Shown here piece after piece: positions 1-9,596 of a stretch of 64,000 nt of DNA. This DNA comes from 40CM-4-68-19 sp036513415 (GTDB taxonomy: Bacteria; Myxococcota; Myxococcia; Myxococcales; 40CM-4-68-19). The stretch spans positions 33,761-97,760 of the forward strand of contig DATBZA010000179.1 in the NCBI GenBank assembly GCA_036513415.1, read 5' to 3'. The notes under the pieces are model-generated. The model was not told where the DNA came from and ran no database searches. It saw nothing but the letters and a program-made list of their open reading frames with translations. Numbering within the stretch: position 1 is the first letter of the stretch; every line of letters starts with the position of its first letter. Position numbers and translations under genes: made by a program.

Positions 1-2078
1 ATCCCAAGGAGTTCCTCGACGAGCAGCGCAAGAAGCTCGAGGACGAGCGCGCGCAGAAGAAGAAGTTTCCGGAGAAGCCCGAGCGCGACGTGCTGGCGTT
101 CTTGATCGAGAACGCGCCGCTGGAGCGGTGGGAAGCCGACGTGCTCGCGGTGATCCGGGAAGAGGCTTATTACTTTGCGCCACAAGCTCAAACGAAGATA
201 GCTAATGAAGGTTGGGCCTGTTTGAAAGTGAATTCAAGGACTTACACCGACCGCGGCCTCTTGACCATGGGGCAGCTAGTCGCCGGCGAGTCCGGCATGG
301 TGTCCGACGGAGAGACGCCGCGGCGGGTCTACGACCATCACATCATCCGCGATCACGCGACAGTTACGATTCTGACGCGCCGCGGTCTACAGCTTTGCGG
401 TTCGAACAACCATCGGATTCTCGCCGATGATCGGCAGACGTGGCGGCGCCTCGACGAGGTCGCGTTGGGAGATCGCATCGCGATTGCGGGAGGCGCAGGA
501 CTGTGGCCTTCCGAGTCGGTTCAGGTGAAATGGGAGCCGCAGCGCAGGATGACGTTGGAGGATGTCGCTGAGCTGTCAGATGCGACCCTCAACCAGGTGT
601 CGAGTTACCTGTATCGATCGGGCGCTCCAACAGCGGCGATGCGCATCCCTGTCGAACAGTGGGAACAGCAGGCGATGCCGGCCCAGAGTGTTCGCCGCAA
701 GGCCATCCGCGTTCCGAAAGTTGTCGATATCAAGCTTGCAGCATTTCTTGGCTACATGGTCGGAGATGGTCACATCAGCCGCGTCAAGCGGTGCCTGGGC
801 CTCACGTCAGGCGATGAACCGCAAGCGCGTCACTTCGCCGAAATCTCGTACGAGCTTTTCGACCTACTCTGTACGTTCAGGTTGGACGAGAATCGCTACC
901 GCGTTCTGCTGCACTCCGAGAGCCTCGCGGATTTCCTCGTCGATGGGCTCGGGTTGACGCACGGTCCCAGCGCGCGCTCGAAGCAGATCCCGGAATGTGT
1001 CCTGCGTTCTCCGAAGGAAGTAGTTGCCGCATTCCTGCGCGCCTACTTCGATTGCGACGGGTATGCGGGAAAGAGCGGGGTCATCCTCAGCACGTCGAGC
1101 GAAATCATGAGCGAGCAGGTCCAACTGCTCCTGCTCAACTTTGGCATCCTTTCAGGGCGGCACCTGCAGAAGGATGGGTGCTGGCACGTAATGGTACTTG
1201 GCGCGTCGGCCGCGAAGTTCGCGGAGGAGATCGGATTCGGGCTTGAGCGAAAGCAACGGGCGCTGAACGAATACGTGTCCAATCGCAAGTGGTTCAAGAA
1301 AGAGAAGTGGGAGGACGAGATCGTCGAAATCACCCACGGCCGCGCCGACGTCTACGACATCTCCGTCGAGGAAACCCACCGCTACGCCGCCTGCGGCTTC
1401 ATCAACCACAACTCCTACTGGCACTCGACGATCATGACCACTCGCGCCCTCAAGGACAGCGAGATCATCGACTACGCCGACCACCACTCCGGAACCATGG
1501 GAACGCGCCCGGGCGCCATCAACCCGTACAAGCTGGGCATCGAGCTCTGGCGTCACGTCGAGGAGCGCTGGAACAAGGGGCGGTTCGGCAAGGAGTACGA
1601 CGAGTGCGACGACCTGCGCGCCCGCCGCGCGTGGGACAAGAAGCTGGGCCTGGGCCGCCAGAAGATCTTCGAGGTGCGCAAGCACTACAACGACGTCACC
1701 TTCATCGACGAGTTCCTCACGGCCGACTTCGCTGTGGAGCAGAAGTTGTTCGTCTACGGCTTCAACGAGAAGGCGAACCGCTGGGAGATCCTCGACCGCG
1801 AGTTCCAGAAGGTGAAGCGCAAGCTGCTGCAGCAGCTCACCAACTTCGGGCAGCCGATCATCGAGGTGATCGACGGCAACTTCGAGAACCGCGGAGAGCT
1901 CTTGCTCGCGCACCGGCACGACGGCGTCGATCTCCGCATCGATTACGCCAAGGATACGCTGACGAATCTGCAGGCGATGTGGCGGCGGCCCGTGGGCATC
2001 GTCACCCGCGTCGACGGCAAGGGCGTCCTGATGAGATACGACGGGCGCGATCACACGGACCGCAAGGTCGAGCTCTGA
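1..2078 (+). CDS. SpoVR family protein, 5' end outside window, interrupted by an intein
   Basis: The reading frame is open from the left edge, so the start lies upstream. The SpoVR part begins with a PKEF-type segment and the conserved stretch ending YYFAPQAQTKIANEGWA. It resumes after an in-frame insertion with SYWHSTIMT, then NPYKLGIELWRHVEERW and the C-terminal region ending DRKVEL. Joining the two parts gives the continuous SpoVR signature NEGWA-SYWHS. SpoVR-like proteins (YcgB in E. coli) are cytoplasmic, of unclear biochemistry, often encoded beside the PrkA kinase and a YeaH-type VWA protein; those would lie to the left. Despite the name, many carriers do not make endospores. The stop overlaps the next start (ATGA). 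The insertion is annotated separately. Family assignment is secure; function is not. Confidence 0.9.
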   Translation, partial: PKEFLDEQRKKLEDERAQKKKFPEKPERDVLAFLIENAPLERWEADVLAVIREEAYYFAPQAQTKIANEGWACLKVNSRTYTDRGLLTMGQLVAGESGMVSDGETPRRVYDHHIIRDHATVTILTRRGLQLCGSNNHRILADDRQTWRRLDEVALGDRIAIAGGAGLWPSESVQVKWEPQRRMTLEDVAELSDATLNQVSSYLYRSGAPTAAMRIPVEQWEQQAMPAQSVRRKAIRVPKVVDIKLAAFLGYMVGDGHISRVKRCLGLTSGDEPQARHFAEISYELFDLLCTFRLDENRYRVLLHSESLADFLVDGLGLTHGPSARSKQIPECVLRSPKEVVAAFLRAYFDCDGYAGKSGVILSTSSEIMSEQVQLLLLNFGILSGRHLQKDGCWHVMVLGASAAKFAEEIGFGLERKQRALNEYVSNRKWFKKEKWEDEIVEITHGRADVYDISVEETHRYAACGFINHNSYWHSTIMTTRALKDSEIIDYADHHSGTMGTRPGAINPYKLGIELWRHVEERWNKGRFGKEYDECDDLRARRAWDKKLGLGRQKIFEVRKHYNDVTFIDEFLTADFAVEQKLFVYGFNEKANRWEILDREFQKVKRKLLQQLTNFGQPIIEVIDGNFENRGELLLAHRHDGVDLRIDYAKDTLTNLQAMWRRPVGIVTRVDGKGVLMRYDGRDHTDRKVEL
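219..1412 (+). other. Intein with LAGLIDADG homing endonuclease domain inside SpoVR
   Basis: A 398-residue in-frame insertion. It starts with Cys (TGT at 219), the nucleophile of splicing block A, and ends with His-Asn (block G) directly before Ser as the +1 residue (TCC at 1413). Block B is seen as GSNNHRILA, with Ser in place of the usual Thr of TxxH. Block F reads VYDISVEETHRYAACGF. Two LAGLIDADG motifs lie at about intein residues 175-184 (FLGYMVGDG) and 272-282 (FLRAYFDCDG), about 95 residues apart, each keeping its acidic residue. That suggests an intact single-chain homing endonuclease. The 5' portion of the insertion has visibly less GC-rich codon use than the flanking exteins, consistent with horizontal arrival. 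All splice-junction residues are present, so active splicing is expected but untested. Confidence 0.92.
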
Positions 2079-2575
2079 TGCCGGGGACCGGCCCCGTGGT
2101 CGAGAAAGGTTTGCGGGGACTGGTCGCGCGGGCTTTCGGCCTCACCGAGGACGCCGTCTACATCGGCATGGGCGTGCTGCTCGCGTTCAGCGCGGTCGCG
2201 CTCCTGATCTCCGGCGGCCTGTCGCTGTGGAACGCGACGATCCGGGGCGCGCCCTTGGAGGCCGTGATCGGGCTCCTGGATCGCACCCTGCTGGTCCTGA
2301 TGCTGGTGGAGCTGCTGTACACGGTGCGCGTCTCCTTCCGGCAGCATGCGCTCCTGCCGGAGCCCTTCCTGATCGTGGGCCTGATCGCGGCCACCCGCCG
2401 CATCCTGGTGGTCACCGCCGAGTTTTCCGTCAAGGGCGAAGCGAACCCGGAGAAATTCAAGGAGGGGATGCTGGAGATCGCCCTCCTGACGTTCATGGTG
2501 GTGGCGCTGGTCGCATCCCTGCTCATGCTGCGCAGCAAGGAAAAGAGCAAGAACGAGCTCGCGATCGCGGGCTGA
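2078..2575 (+). CDS. PsiE-like phosphate-starvation-inducible family membrane protein
   Basis: A 165-residue protein with four predicted membrane helices, at about residues 26-50, 62-86, 94-113 and 130-154. The motif LVELLYTVRVSF followed by LPEPFLIVGLIAATRRILVV is typical of the PsiE family, inner-membrane proteins of unknown activity first seen as phosphate-starvation genes. The start ATG overlaps the SpoVR stop (ATGA), so the two genes are probably translationally coupled. The last residues are charged and cytoplasmic. No phosphate-regulon operator was seen, so the name should not be read as proof of regulation. Confidence 0.75.
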   Translation: MPGTGPVVEKGLRGLVARAFGLTEDAVYIGMGVLLAFSAVALLISGGLSLWNATIRGAPLEAVIGLLDRTLLVLMLVELLYTVRVSFRQHALLPEPFLIVGLIAATRRILVVTAEFSVKGEANPEKFKEGMLEIALLTFMVVALVASLLMLRSKEKSKNELAIAG

Positions 2576-2590
2576 TCAGTGCGACGCGGG

Positions 2591-3631
2591 TCAGCGCCAG
2601 CGGAACACGCGCAGCGCGGCGATAAAGGTGATCGCGGCGGTCCCGGCCAGCAGGGCGCACTGCGGCGCGACCGCGCGCAGCCCGCCGCCGTCGATCATCA
2701 CCGCGCGCAGGGCATCGTTCAGCGCGGTGAGCGGGAGGACTCTCAGCAGAGGCTGCACGCCCTCCGGAAAGCGTGCTGTGGAAAAGAAGACCCCGGACGC
2801 CACGAACATGGGCAGCATGACCAGGTTGATCAGGCCGCTCACCGTCTGCGTGTTCTGCGCCCGCGACGCGACCAGGAGCCCCAGCCCCGCGAACGCCAGG
2901 GCACCGAGCAGCGAGATGCCGAGGAGCAGCAGAATCGATCCCGCGACGCCGACCTGGAAGACGAGGTAGGCGAAGCCGAGCAGGACCGGAAGCTCCATCA
3001 ACAGGAAGAGCGCCCGCATGACCACGAAGGACCAGAGGAACTGTGCCCGCGACATCGGCGTGGCCACCAGCCGCTTGAGCAGCTTCTTGGTGCGCATGTC
3101 GACGATGACGTAGCCGACGCCCCACATCCCGGCGGACATCAGCTGCATTCCCAGGAGCCCCGGGATGAGGAAGTCGATGTAGCGGGAACCGGGCTCGATC
3201 ACCGGTTTGTCGACCGTGGCCGGAGGGCCGCGGGGATGCAGCGCCGTATCGGCCAGCGCCCGCGCCAGCCGGCTCTCGGCGCGCGCCGGATCGTAGAGGT
3301 ACGAAATGGGCGGTCCCGGCAGGACCACGAGGTCGGCCTTGCCGGTGCGGAGGGCCTCCCGCGCGGCCAGCTCGTCCAGGAGGCGCGGGCGCAGCTGGGC
3401 GTCGGCGGCGAGCGCGCGCTCCAGCTCCGGCGACACGACGGCGACGATGGACGGCTCCGCCGCGCGGTTCCGGAACGCGATGCCCAGGGCGATGGAGAGC
3501 AAGAGCGGGAATCCGAAGGTCCAGAATACGGCGCCCGGTTCCCGGAAGAAGATGCGCAGGCGCGCCAGGGTCAGCTCCCAGAGCGGGGAGCTGACGGGTG
3601 CGGACGTCGCGCTCGGACGAGGGGCGTTCAC
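2591..3631 (-). CDS. ABC-2 type transporter permease
   Basis: A 346-residue permease with the ABC-2 layout: one N-terminal helix (about residues 35-55, FWTFGFPLLLSIALGIAF), a long soluble loop (about 60-160) and five closely spaced C-terminal helices. It begins with a Pro/Ser-rich tail and LARLRIFFREPGAVFW, typical of the family. The start overlaps the stop of the upstream ATPase gene by 4 bases, so the pair forms one exporter, probably one permease dimer with two ATPases. The substrate cannot be read from sequence; drug, lipid or polyketide export are all possible. It converges with the PsiE-like gene across a 15-base gap. Confidence 0.88.
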   Translation of the reverse strand: MNAPRPSATSAPVSSPLWELTLARLRIFFREPGAVFWTFGFPLLLSIALGIAFRNRAAEPSIVAVVSPELERALAADAQLRPRLLDELAAREALRTGKADLVVLPGPPISYLYDPARAESRLARALADTALHPRGPPATVDKPVIEPGSRYIDFLIPGLLGMQLMSAGMWGVGYVIVDMRTKKLLKRLVATPMSRAQFLWSFVVMRALFLLMELPVLLGFAYLVFQVGVAGSILLLLGISLLGALAFAGLGLLVASRAQNTQTVSGLINLVMLPMFVASGVFFSTARFPEGVQPLLRVLPLTALNDALRAVMIDGGGLRAVAPQCALLAGTAAITFIAALRVFRWR

Positions 3632-4548
3632 TCGCGCAGCCGCCTTCCGGTGAGGTGCACGAACACGTCTTCCAGGGTGGCATGGTGGGTGGAAAGGCGG
3701 GTGAGACCGAAAGGCTCGGCGCGGGCGAGGATCGCCGGCAAGGCGACGTGAAGCTGCTCGACCGTGAGCGCCATGCCGTCGGCGCTGCGTCTTGCGCCAC
3801 GGACGGATGGAAGTCGGTCCATCTCCTCCGGCCCCAGCGGGCGTTCGGTGGCGAGCTCGACCACCTGCTGCCCGCCGAGCGAGGCGATCAATTCCTGAGG
3901 CGTTCCCAGCGCGATCACCTTGCCCTTGTCGACGATGGCGACGCGATCGCAGAGACGCTCCGCCTCGTCCATGTAGTGGGTGGTGAGCAGGACCGTCCGG
4001 CCCCGCGCCTTGAAGCCCAGCACCACGTCCCAGAGCTGCCGGCGCGACTGCGGATCGAGCCCGGTGGTGGGCTCATCGAGGAAGAGGACGTCGGGATCGC
4101 TCACCAGAGCGCAGGCGACGGCCAGCCGCTGCTTCTGCCCGCCGGAGAGCCGCTCCGTCCAGGAGGTGCGCTTGTCCTGGAGGGCCACCTGCTCGAGCAC
4201 CTCGTCGACTGGCCGGCCCCGGTCGTAGAAGGAGCGGAACATGCGCAGGTTCTCCTCCACCGTCAGGCGATCGGGCAGGTGCGTTTCTTGAAGGGACACG
4301 CCCACCCTCTGGCGGAGGGCGCGCTCGTCGCGCGCCCAGGCCATCCCGAGCACCTCGACCCTCCCGTCCGTGGGCTCGTTCAGGCCCTCGAGGATCTCCA
4401 CCGTGGTGGTCTTGCCCGCCCCGTTGGGCCCGAGCAGGCCGAAGCATTCCCCACTGGCAATCTCCAGATCGAGCCGATCCACGGCGGTGACCTCGCCGTA
4501 CTGCTTGACCAGCTTCTCGCAGCGAAGCGCCGCAGTCGGGGAAGACAC
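3628..4548 (-). CDS. ABC transporter ATP-binding protein (DrrA-like)
   Basis: A 306-residue nucleotide-binding subunit. Visible motifs are Walker A GPNGAGKTT (about residue 40), the Q-loop SLQE, the signature LSGGQKQR (about 140), Walker B VLFLDEPTTGLDP and the switch His in LLTTHYMDEAE. The C-terminal 80 residues form the extension usual in DrrA-type exporters. The gene starts 6 bases after the stop of the helicase gene and overlaps the permease by 4 bases, so all three may be cotranscribed. It is most likely an exporter ATPase; the cargo is unknown. Confidence 0.9.
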   Translation of the reverse strand: MSSPTAALRCEKLVKQYGEVTAVDRLDLEIASGECFGLLGPNGAGKTTTVEILEGLNEPTDGRVEVLGMAWARDERALRQRVGVSLQETHLPDRLTVEENLRMFRSFYDRGRPVDEVLEQVALQDKRTSWTERLSGGQKQRLAVACALVSDPDVLFLDEPTTGLDPQSRRQLWDVVLGFKARGRTVLLTTHYMDEAERLCDRVAIVDKGKVIALGTPQELIASLGGQQVVELATERPLGPEEMDRLPSVRGARRSADGMALTVEQLHVALPAILARAEPFGLTRLSTHHATLEDVFVHLTGRRLRE

Positions 4549-4554
4549 CAGATC

Positions 4555-6273
4555 CTACCTGCGCCTCGGGCGCGCGACCTCGATGCGGACCGGCTTGTCC
4601 TTGAGCGGCTTTCCGCTCGCCGCCACGTAGGCCTCCCGCGCGTCGGGCCGGATCAGCACGTAGGCGTAGCGCCCCTTGAGATCGACCGCCAGGGCGGTGT
4701 CGCGCGGCTGTCCCGCCAGATCGGCGAGGGCGGACATCAGCGACTCGGCCGTCCAGCCCTGGTCGGCGCCCTGCTCGACGTAGAGCTTCACCCGGTCGGT
4801 CGGCGCCTCCGCCTGCAGCCGCGCGGGTGGCGGAGCCGCCTCGAGCCTGGGCTTGCGGTGGTCCCGGTCGCGCTTGCGGCGCGCCTCCTTCTGCTCCTTC
4901 TGCACTTTCTCCACCTGGTGGCTCTCGAGGAGCTTCTCGCCGGCAGCCCGGATCTGCGCCTTCTCCATCCGGTGGTGCGTGAAGAAGTACCGGAGCGCAT
5001 ACGCCAGCAGCACACGGCCGTCATCGCGCGCCATCAGATCCTGGGCCAGGGGAAGGAAGGCCTCGAAGGCCACGCCGCTCTGCATCACGTCCCGCAGCTC
5101 GCGGATGTGCTTCTCCGTCCAGAGCACGCGGGCCTCGTCCGGGGTAGGCAGCTTCCGCACCTCGAACTGGATCCCGTACTTCTTCTCCAGCGCCGAGAGC
5201 GTGTTCAGCTCCGCGCCGGAGACGAGGCTGATGGCCGTTCCCTTCTTCCCGATCCGCCCGGTGCGGCCGACGCGGTGGAGATACACCGCTGGATCCTCCG
5301 GCAGAGAGTAGTTGAGCACGTGCGAGAGGTCGCTGATGTCGATTCCACGCGCCGCGATGTCGGTGGCGACCATGAAGCGCACCTCGCCACGCTTCACCTT
5401 GGCCATGACCCGCTCGCGCTCTTTCTGCGGCAGATCGCCGTTGAGCATCTCCGCATCGAGCCCGTTGCGGTTGAGGACGTTCGCCACCAGCTCGGTGTCG
5501 GTGCGGAGGTTGCAGAAGATGATGGCGCTCTCCGGGTCCTCCCGCTCGATCAGGTAGAGCAGGTTCCGCGGCTTCGGATACTGATCGACCAGGTGGTAGA
5601 GCACGTTGTGGATGTGCTCCACCGTGAAGACGTCGCCCGAGAGCAGGATGATCTCCGGGTTGCGCAGGTACTTCTGCGCGAGCTGCTCGATGTCCGGCGG
5701 CACGGTGGCGGAGAAGAGCAGCGTCTGGCGATCGTTGGGCAGATGGTCGAGGATGCGCGTCACTTCCTCGTAAAAGCCGGCGGAGAGCATCTCGTCCGCC
5801 TCGTCGAGCACGGCGATGCGCGTGGAATCCAGCTTGAGGTTGCCGCGGCGGATGTGATCGTAGACGCGCCCGGGCGTGCCCACGATGATCTCCGCCCCTT
5901 CGGTCAGGGCGTCGGTCTGCGCGCCCATCCCGGCGCCGCCGTAGATGGCCGTTACGCGCAGGTCCTTGTACTTGCCCAGGGCTTCGATCTCCTGGGCCAC
6001 CTGCAGCGCGAGCTCGCGGGTGTTGCAGAGCACCAGGGCCGAGGCCTTCCGCGTTCCGGCGGCGATGCGCTCGAGCAGCGGGATGCCGAACGCGGCCGTC
6101 TTTCCGGTGCCCGTCTTGCTGCGGACGATCAAGTCGCGGCCTGCGAGAATGGGGGCGAAGACCGCCACCTGCACGGGGGTGGGCGCCGTGTATCCTCGCT
6201 CGGAAATCCCCTTGCGCAGCTCGTCGGAGATGGGAAGGTCCGCGAAGCTGGTGGTGGCAACGTAATCGCTCAT
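4555..6273 (-). CDS. DEAD-box ATP-dependent RNA helicase, DeaD/DbpA-like
   Basis: A 572-residue protein. The order is a Q-motif region (FADLPISDELRKGISERGY), motif I SKTGTGKT, motif Ia NTRELALQV, motif II DEAD (VLDEADEML), motif III SAT, then the helicase C-domain with VATDIAARGID and HRVGRTGR. After a Lys/Arg-rich linker (about 440-475) the last 75 residues (RVKLYVEQGADQGWTAE to RIEVARPRRR) resemble the RNA-binding fold of DbpA/DeaD. This arrangement fits ribosome assembly or cold-shock RNA remodelling in the cytoplasm. It is divergent from rpoH with a 57-bp shared promoter region. Confidence 0.93.
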   Translation of the reverse strand: MSDYVATTSFADLPISDELRKGISERGYTAPTPVQVAVFAPILAGRDLIVRSKTGTGKTAAFGIPLLERIAAGTRKASALVLCNTRELALQVAQEIEALGKYKDLRVTAIYGGAGMGAQTDALTEGAEIIVGTPGRVYDHIRRGNLKLDSTRIAVLDEADEMLSAGFYEEVTRILDHLPNDRQTLLFSATVPPDIEQLAQKYLRNPEIILLSGDVFTVEHIHNVLYHLVDQYPKPRNLLYLIEREDPESAIIFCNLRTDTELVANVLNRNGLDAEMLNGDLPQKERERVMAKVKRGEVRFMVATDIAARGIDISDLSHVLNYSLPEDPAVYLHRVGRTGRIGKKGTAISLVSGAELNTLSALEKKYGIQFEVRKLPTPDEARVLWTEKHIRELRDVMQSGVAFEAFLPLAQDLMARDDGRVLLAYALRYFFTHHRMEKAQIRAAGEKLLESHQVEKVQKEQKEARRKRDRDHRKPRLEAAPPPARLQAEAPTDRVKLYVEQGADQGWTAESLMSALADLAGQPRDTALAVDLKGRYAYVLIRPDAREAYVAASGKPLKDKPVRIEVARPRRR

Positions 6274-6279
6274 GTTTGC

Positions 6280-6308
6280 TTGAACGCGAAAAAGTTAGCC
6301 TGTATAGC
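6280..6308 (+). promoter_or_regulatory. Sigma-70-type promoter of the rpoH-like gene
   Basis: TTGAAC (6280-6285) and TATAGC (6303-6308) are separated by 17 bp, 22 bp before the ATG at 6331. They match the primary-sigma consensus at 5 and 4 of 6 positions. The stretch between them is the most AT-rich of the neighbourhood. The -10 region, GCTATAC on the other strand, could also serve the divergent helicase gene. No heat-shock-type promoter was recognised. Confidence 0.55.
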
Positions 6309-6330
6309 ACCGCACCTTCCGGGAATACAG

Positions 6331-7451
<1,121 letters not shown>

Positions 7452-7455
<4 letters not shown>

Positions 7456-8339
7456 GCGCGGAGCGCGCCGCGGCCGCGAAGCCGGCCTCCGAGGTGAAAG
7501 CGGTCTTGGACGCGAAAGCGGCTGGCCCGAGGGCTGCCCGCCGGCACCCGTGGCTCGCGCCGCGCATCGCCGTCCCCGTGGCGCTGGCGATCGTCGCCGT
7601 GCAGGCGCCCTTCCTCCACGCCCTCCTGCGGGGCGCGGCTCCCATCGCTGCCGCCGTTCCGTACGAGGACAAGTTCGACCGCGTCACGCTCGGAGAAGCG
7701 TGGTGGTCGAACGGCGGCCTCTGGCGGATCGTGGACGGCCAGCTGTATTCGCCGGGCGTCGGCAACAACCCGCTCTGGCTGAAGGCGCGGCTCCCGCCCG
7801 ACGCGCGGGTCGAGTTCGACGTCCGCAGCGAAGGGCCGGACGGCGACGTGAAATGGGAGATGTACGGAGACGGGCGCAATCATTCCACCGGCTACGTGTT
7901 CCTCTTCGGCGCCTGGCGCAACCGCGAGTCGCGCATCTGCAAGCTCGAGGAGCATGCGCTGACGCAGGACGAAGTCCGCGCGCAGGTCGCGGCGACCGCG
8001 CGCCCGTTGCCGCGACAGACAAACCTGGTAGAGATCGTCGGGGCTCCCTTCGCCCGGTGGAGCGCGCGGCGGGATCTGGAACGCATGGAGAAGGGTGGGT
8101 ACTGGCAGCGCGACACGCCGTTCGTGGTGAAGCGGAGCGACCTGAAAGTCGAGCGCGGCCGCACCTACCACATGGCGGTGACTAAGCAGGGCGGGCGGAT
8201 CCGCTGGGAGATCGACGGCCAGCTCGCGCTGGAGATGACCGATCCTGCACCGCTCTCCGGCAAGGGAAACGACCGATTCGGTTTCTCGAGCTGGGCGAAC
8301 GACACCTACTTCGACAACCTCCGGATCACCTCGCTCTGA
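7452..8339 (+). CDS. Hypothetical membrane-anchored protein with concanavalin-like domain
   Basis: A 295-residue protein of unknown function. The N-terminal 35 residues are Ala/Arg-rich and cytoplasmic. One membrane helix follows (about 37-60). The rest is predicted outside the membrane and rich in beta-strand patterns: YEDKFDRVTLGEAWWSNGGLWRIVDGQLYSPG, then GKGNDRFGFSSWANDTYFDNLRIT at the end. That layout resembles LamG/DUF1080-like jelly-roll domains that bind or cleave sugars. No catalytic residues could be assigned. It starts with GTG overlapping the rpoH stop by 4 bases, so it is probably cotranscribed with the sigma factor. Confidence 0.65.
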
Positions 8340-8357
8340 GATCAGCCGCGGAGGACT

Positions 8358-9059
8358 TCAGCTCCCCTGATCCGGCTCGTCCAGCGCGGCCGCTGACTTC
8401 TCCTGCGCCTCCTGGGCGGCGCGCTCGTACTCCTCCTGCCGCGCCGCGATCTTCTCTTTCAGCTCGTCGTCGTCCATCTCCCGCGTTCGCCCGGCCAGCC
8501 GCGCTTTTGTCAGCCGCTCCCGATACACCGCGAGCGCCTCGAGCGGGACCACGAGCGCTGCCATGAGCCCGAGCACCCAGGCCACGTCATTGAGCTGGTA
8601 GAGCGCGGCTCCCCGCCAGTGCGGGCCCCATCCGATCGCCGCTCCGAGGGCGGCGAACGCCGCGGCAAAGACCGGCGGCAGCACGATCTCCAGCTTGCGC
8701 TGGCGGGTGATCCCGACGAACAGCCCGATGCTCGCGGCCACCGCGGCCACCGGAACCCAGGCGTGCTTCAGCGCCGCGACGGCGGCGCCAGACGCGGTCC
8801 CGAGGAGCGCGGCGACCAGCGCTGCCGTGCCCCAGGCCTCGGCGATCGCCCCGAACATCGTGCCGAGCATGGCGGCGATCACCGCCAAGCTGCCTGCCAG
8901 CCAGGGATGCCCCACGCCGCGCAGCCCGAAGAACGTAGCGGCGAACGCTCCCGCGCCCAGCATCGCCGCGTTCACCGGCCGGTGGCCGCGCGGACCGAGC
9001 GCGATGGCCGCGGCGGCGAGCGCCAGGAGCACCCAGGCGACCCAGGCAGGCGCGCGCAA
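8358..9059 (-). CDS. Hypothetical polytopic membrane protein
   Basis: About 233 residues with six or seven hydrophobic Ala/Gly/Leu-rich helices, for example WVLLALAAAAIALG, LAGSLAVIAAMLGTMFGAI and ALVAALLGTASGAAVAAL. A charged cytoplasmic tail of about 55 residues (DDELKEKIAARQEEYERA) is likely a coiled coil. The start is uncertain: no ATG or GTG is in frame near the stop of the upstream gene (9107), and TTG at 9059 is the first usual start codon. An earlier non-standard start would add up to 16 residues. It follows the 125-residue anchor protein on the same strand, and the two may work together. No family recognised. Confidence 0.55.
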   Translation of the reverse strand: MRAPAWVAWVLLALAAAAIALGPRGHRPVNAAMLGAGAFAATFFGLRGVGHPWLAGSLAVIAAMLGTMFGAIAEAWGTAALVAALLGTASGAAVAALKHAWVPVAAVAASIGLFVGITRQRKLEIVLPPVFAAAFAALGAAIGWGPHWRGAALYQLNDVAWVLGLMAALVVPLEALAVYRERLTKARLAGRTREMDDDELKEKIAARQEEYERAAQEAQEKSAAALDEPDQGS

Positions 9060-9106
9060 AGCATCGTCGAGAGCGTACTGCAGCGTCTCGTGCAGCCGGT
9101 GCGTGG

Positions 9107-9484
9107 CTACTTCCCGGCCGTGGCGAAATACATCAGCATCAGCCCGAGCAGGATCACAAACGCGACCGCCGCGGCGACCGGCCCATGGTCGATGTCGGTG
9201 GTGTCGAGCAGATCGGCCGCTTCCATCTTCGCCTGGGCGCCCGCGTCCTTGCTCTTGAGCACCCGCTTCGCCTCGGCCCGAGCCCCGTGGTAATCGCCCG
9301 CGGCGAACAGCTCCCGCGCCTGGGCCAGCTCGGTGGCCTGCGCTCCGTCGCCGACGCGCTTCGCGTCGGGGATGTACTCTCGCCTCGCCGGCTGGGTGAA
9401 CAGCTCCGGTGTGACGGGCGCGTCGTTCGCGGTCCCCGGGACGGTGTTGCGGGCCGCGGTGCTGGACTGGGTGTTCTGGGCCAT
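9107..9484 (-). CDS. Small tail-anchored hypothetical protein
   Basis: A 125-residue protein. The first 45 residues are polar and disordered (Thr/Ser/Ala-rich). Residues 47-90 (ATELAQARELFAAGDYHGARAEAKRVL) look like a single helical hairpin similar to one TPR unit. Residues 104-122 (VAAAVAFVILLGLMLMYFA) form one C-terminal membrane helix. This suggests a tail-anchored cytoplasmic scaffold. It lies upstream of, and probably cotranscribed with, the polytopic membrane protein ending at 8358. Function unknown. Confidence 0.6.
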   Translation of the reverse strand: MAQNTQSSTAARNTVPGTANDAPVTPELFTQPARREYIPDAKRVGDGAQATELAQARELFAAGDYHGARAEAKRVLKSKDAGAQAKMEAADLLDTTDIDHGPVAAAVAFVILLGLMLMYFATAGK

Positions 9485-9596
9485 GTGCCGGCGAAGCTAC
9501 CCGAGCGTGCCTCCGGTCGCAAGGTGGGAATGCCTGGGCCATTCGCGGGTTCTTGCAGTGATCCCGCGTAAATGCGGTTACCCTGACCCTCGCCCG

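Noticed and set aside
3598..6330. Long in-frame extension upstream of the rpoH ATG
   Set aside because: It runs through the ABC and helicase genes in antisense; the ATG at 6331 with a promoter just upstream is the natural start.
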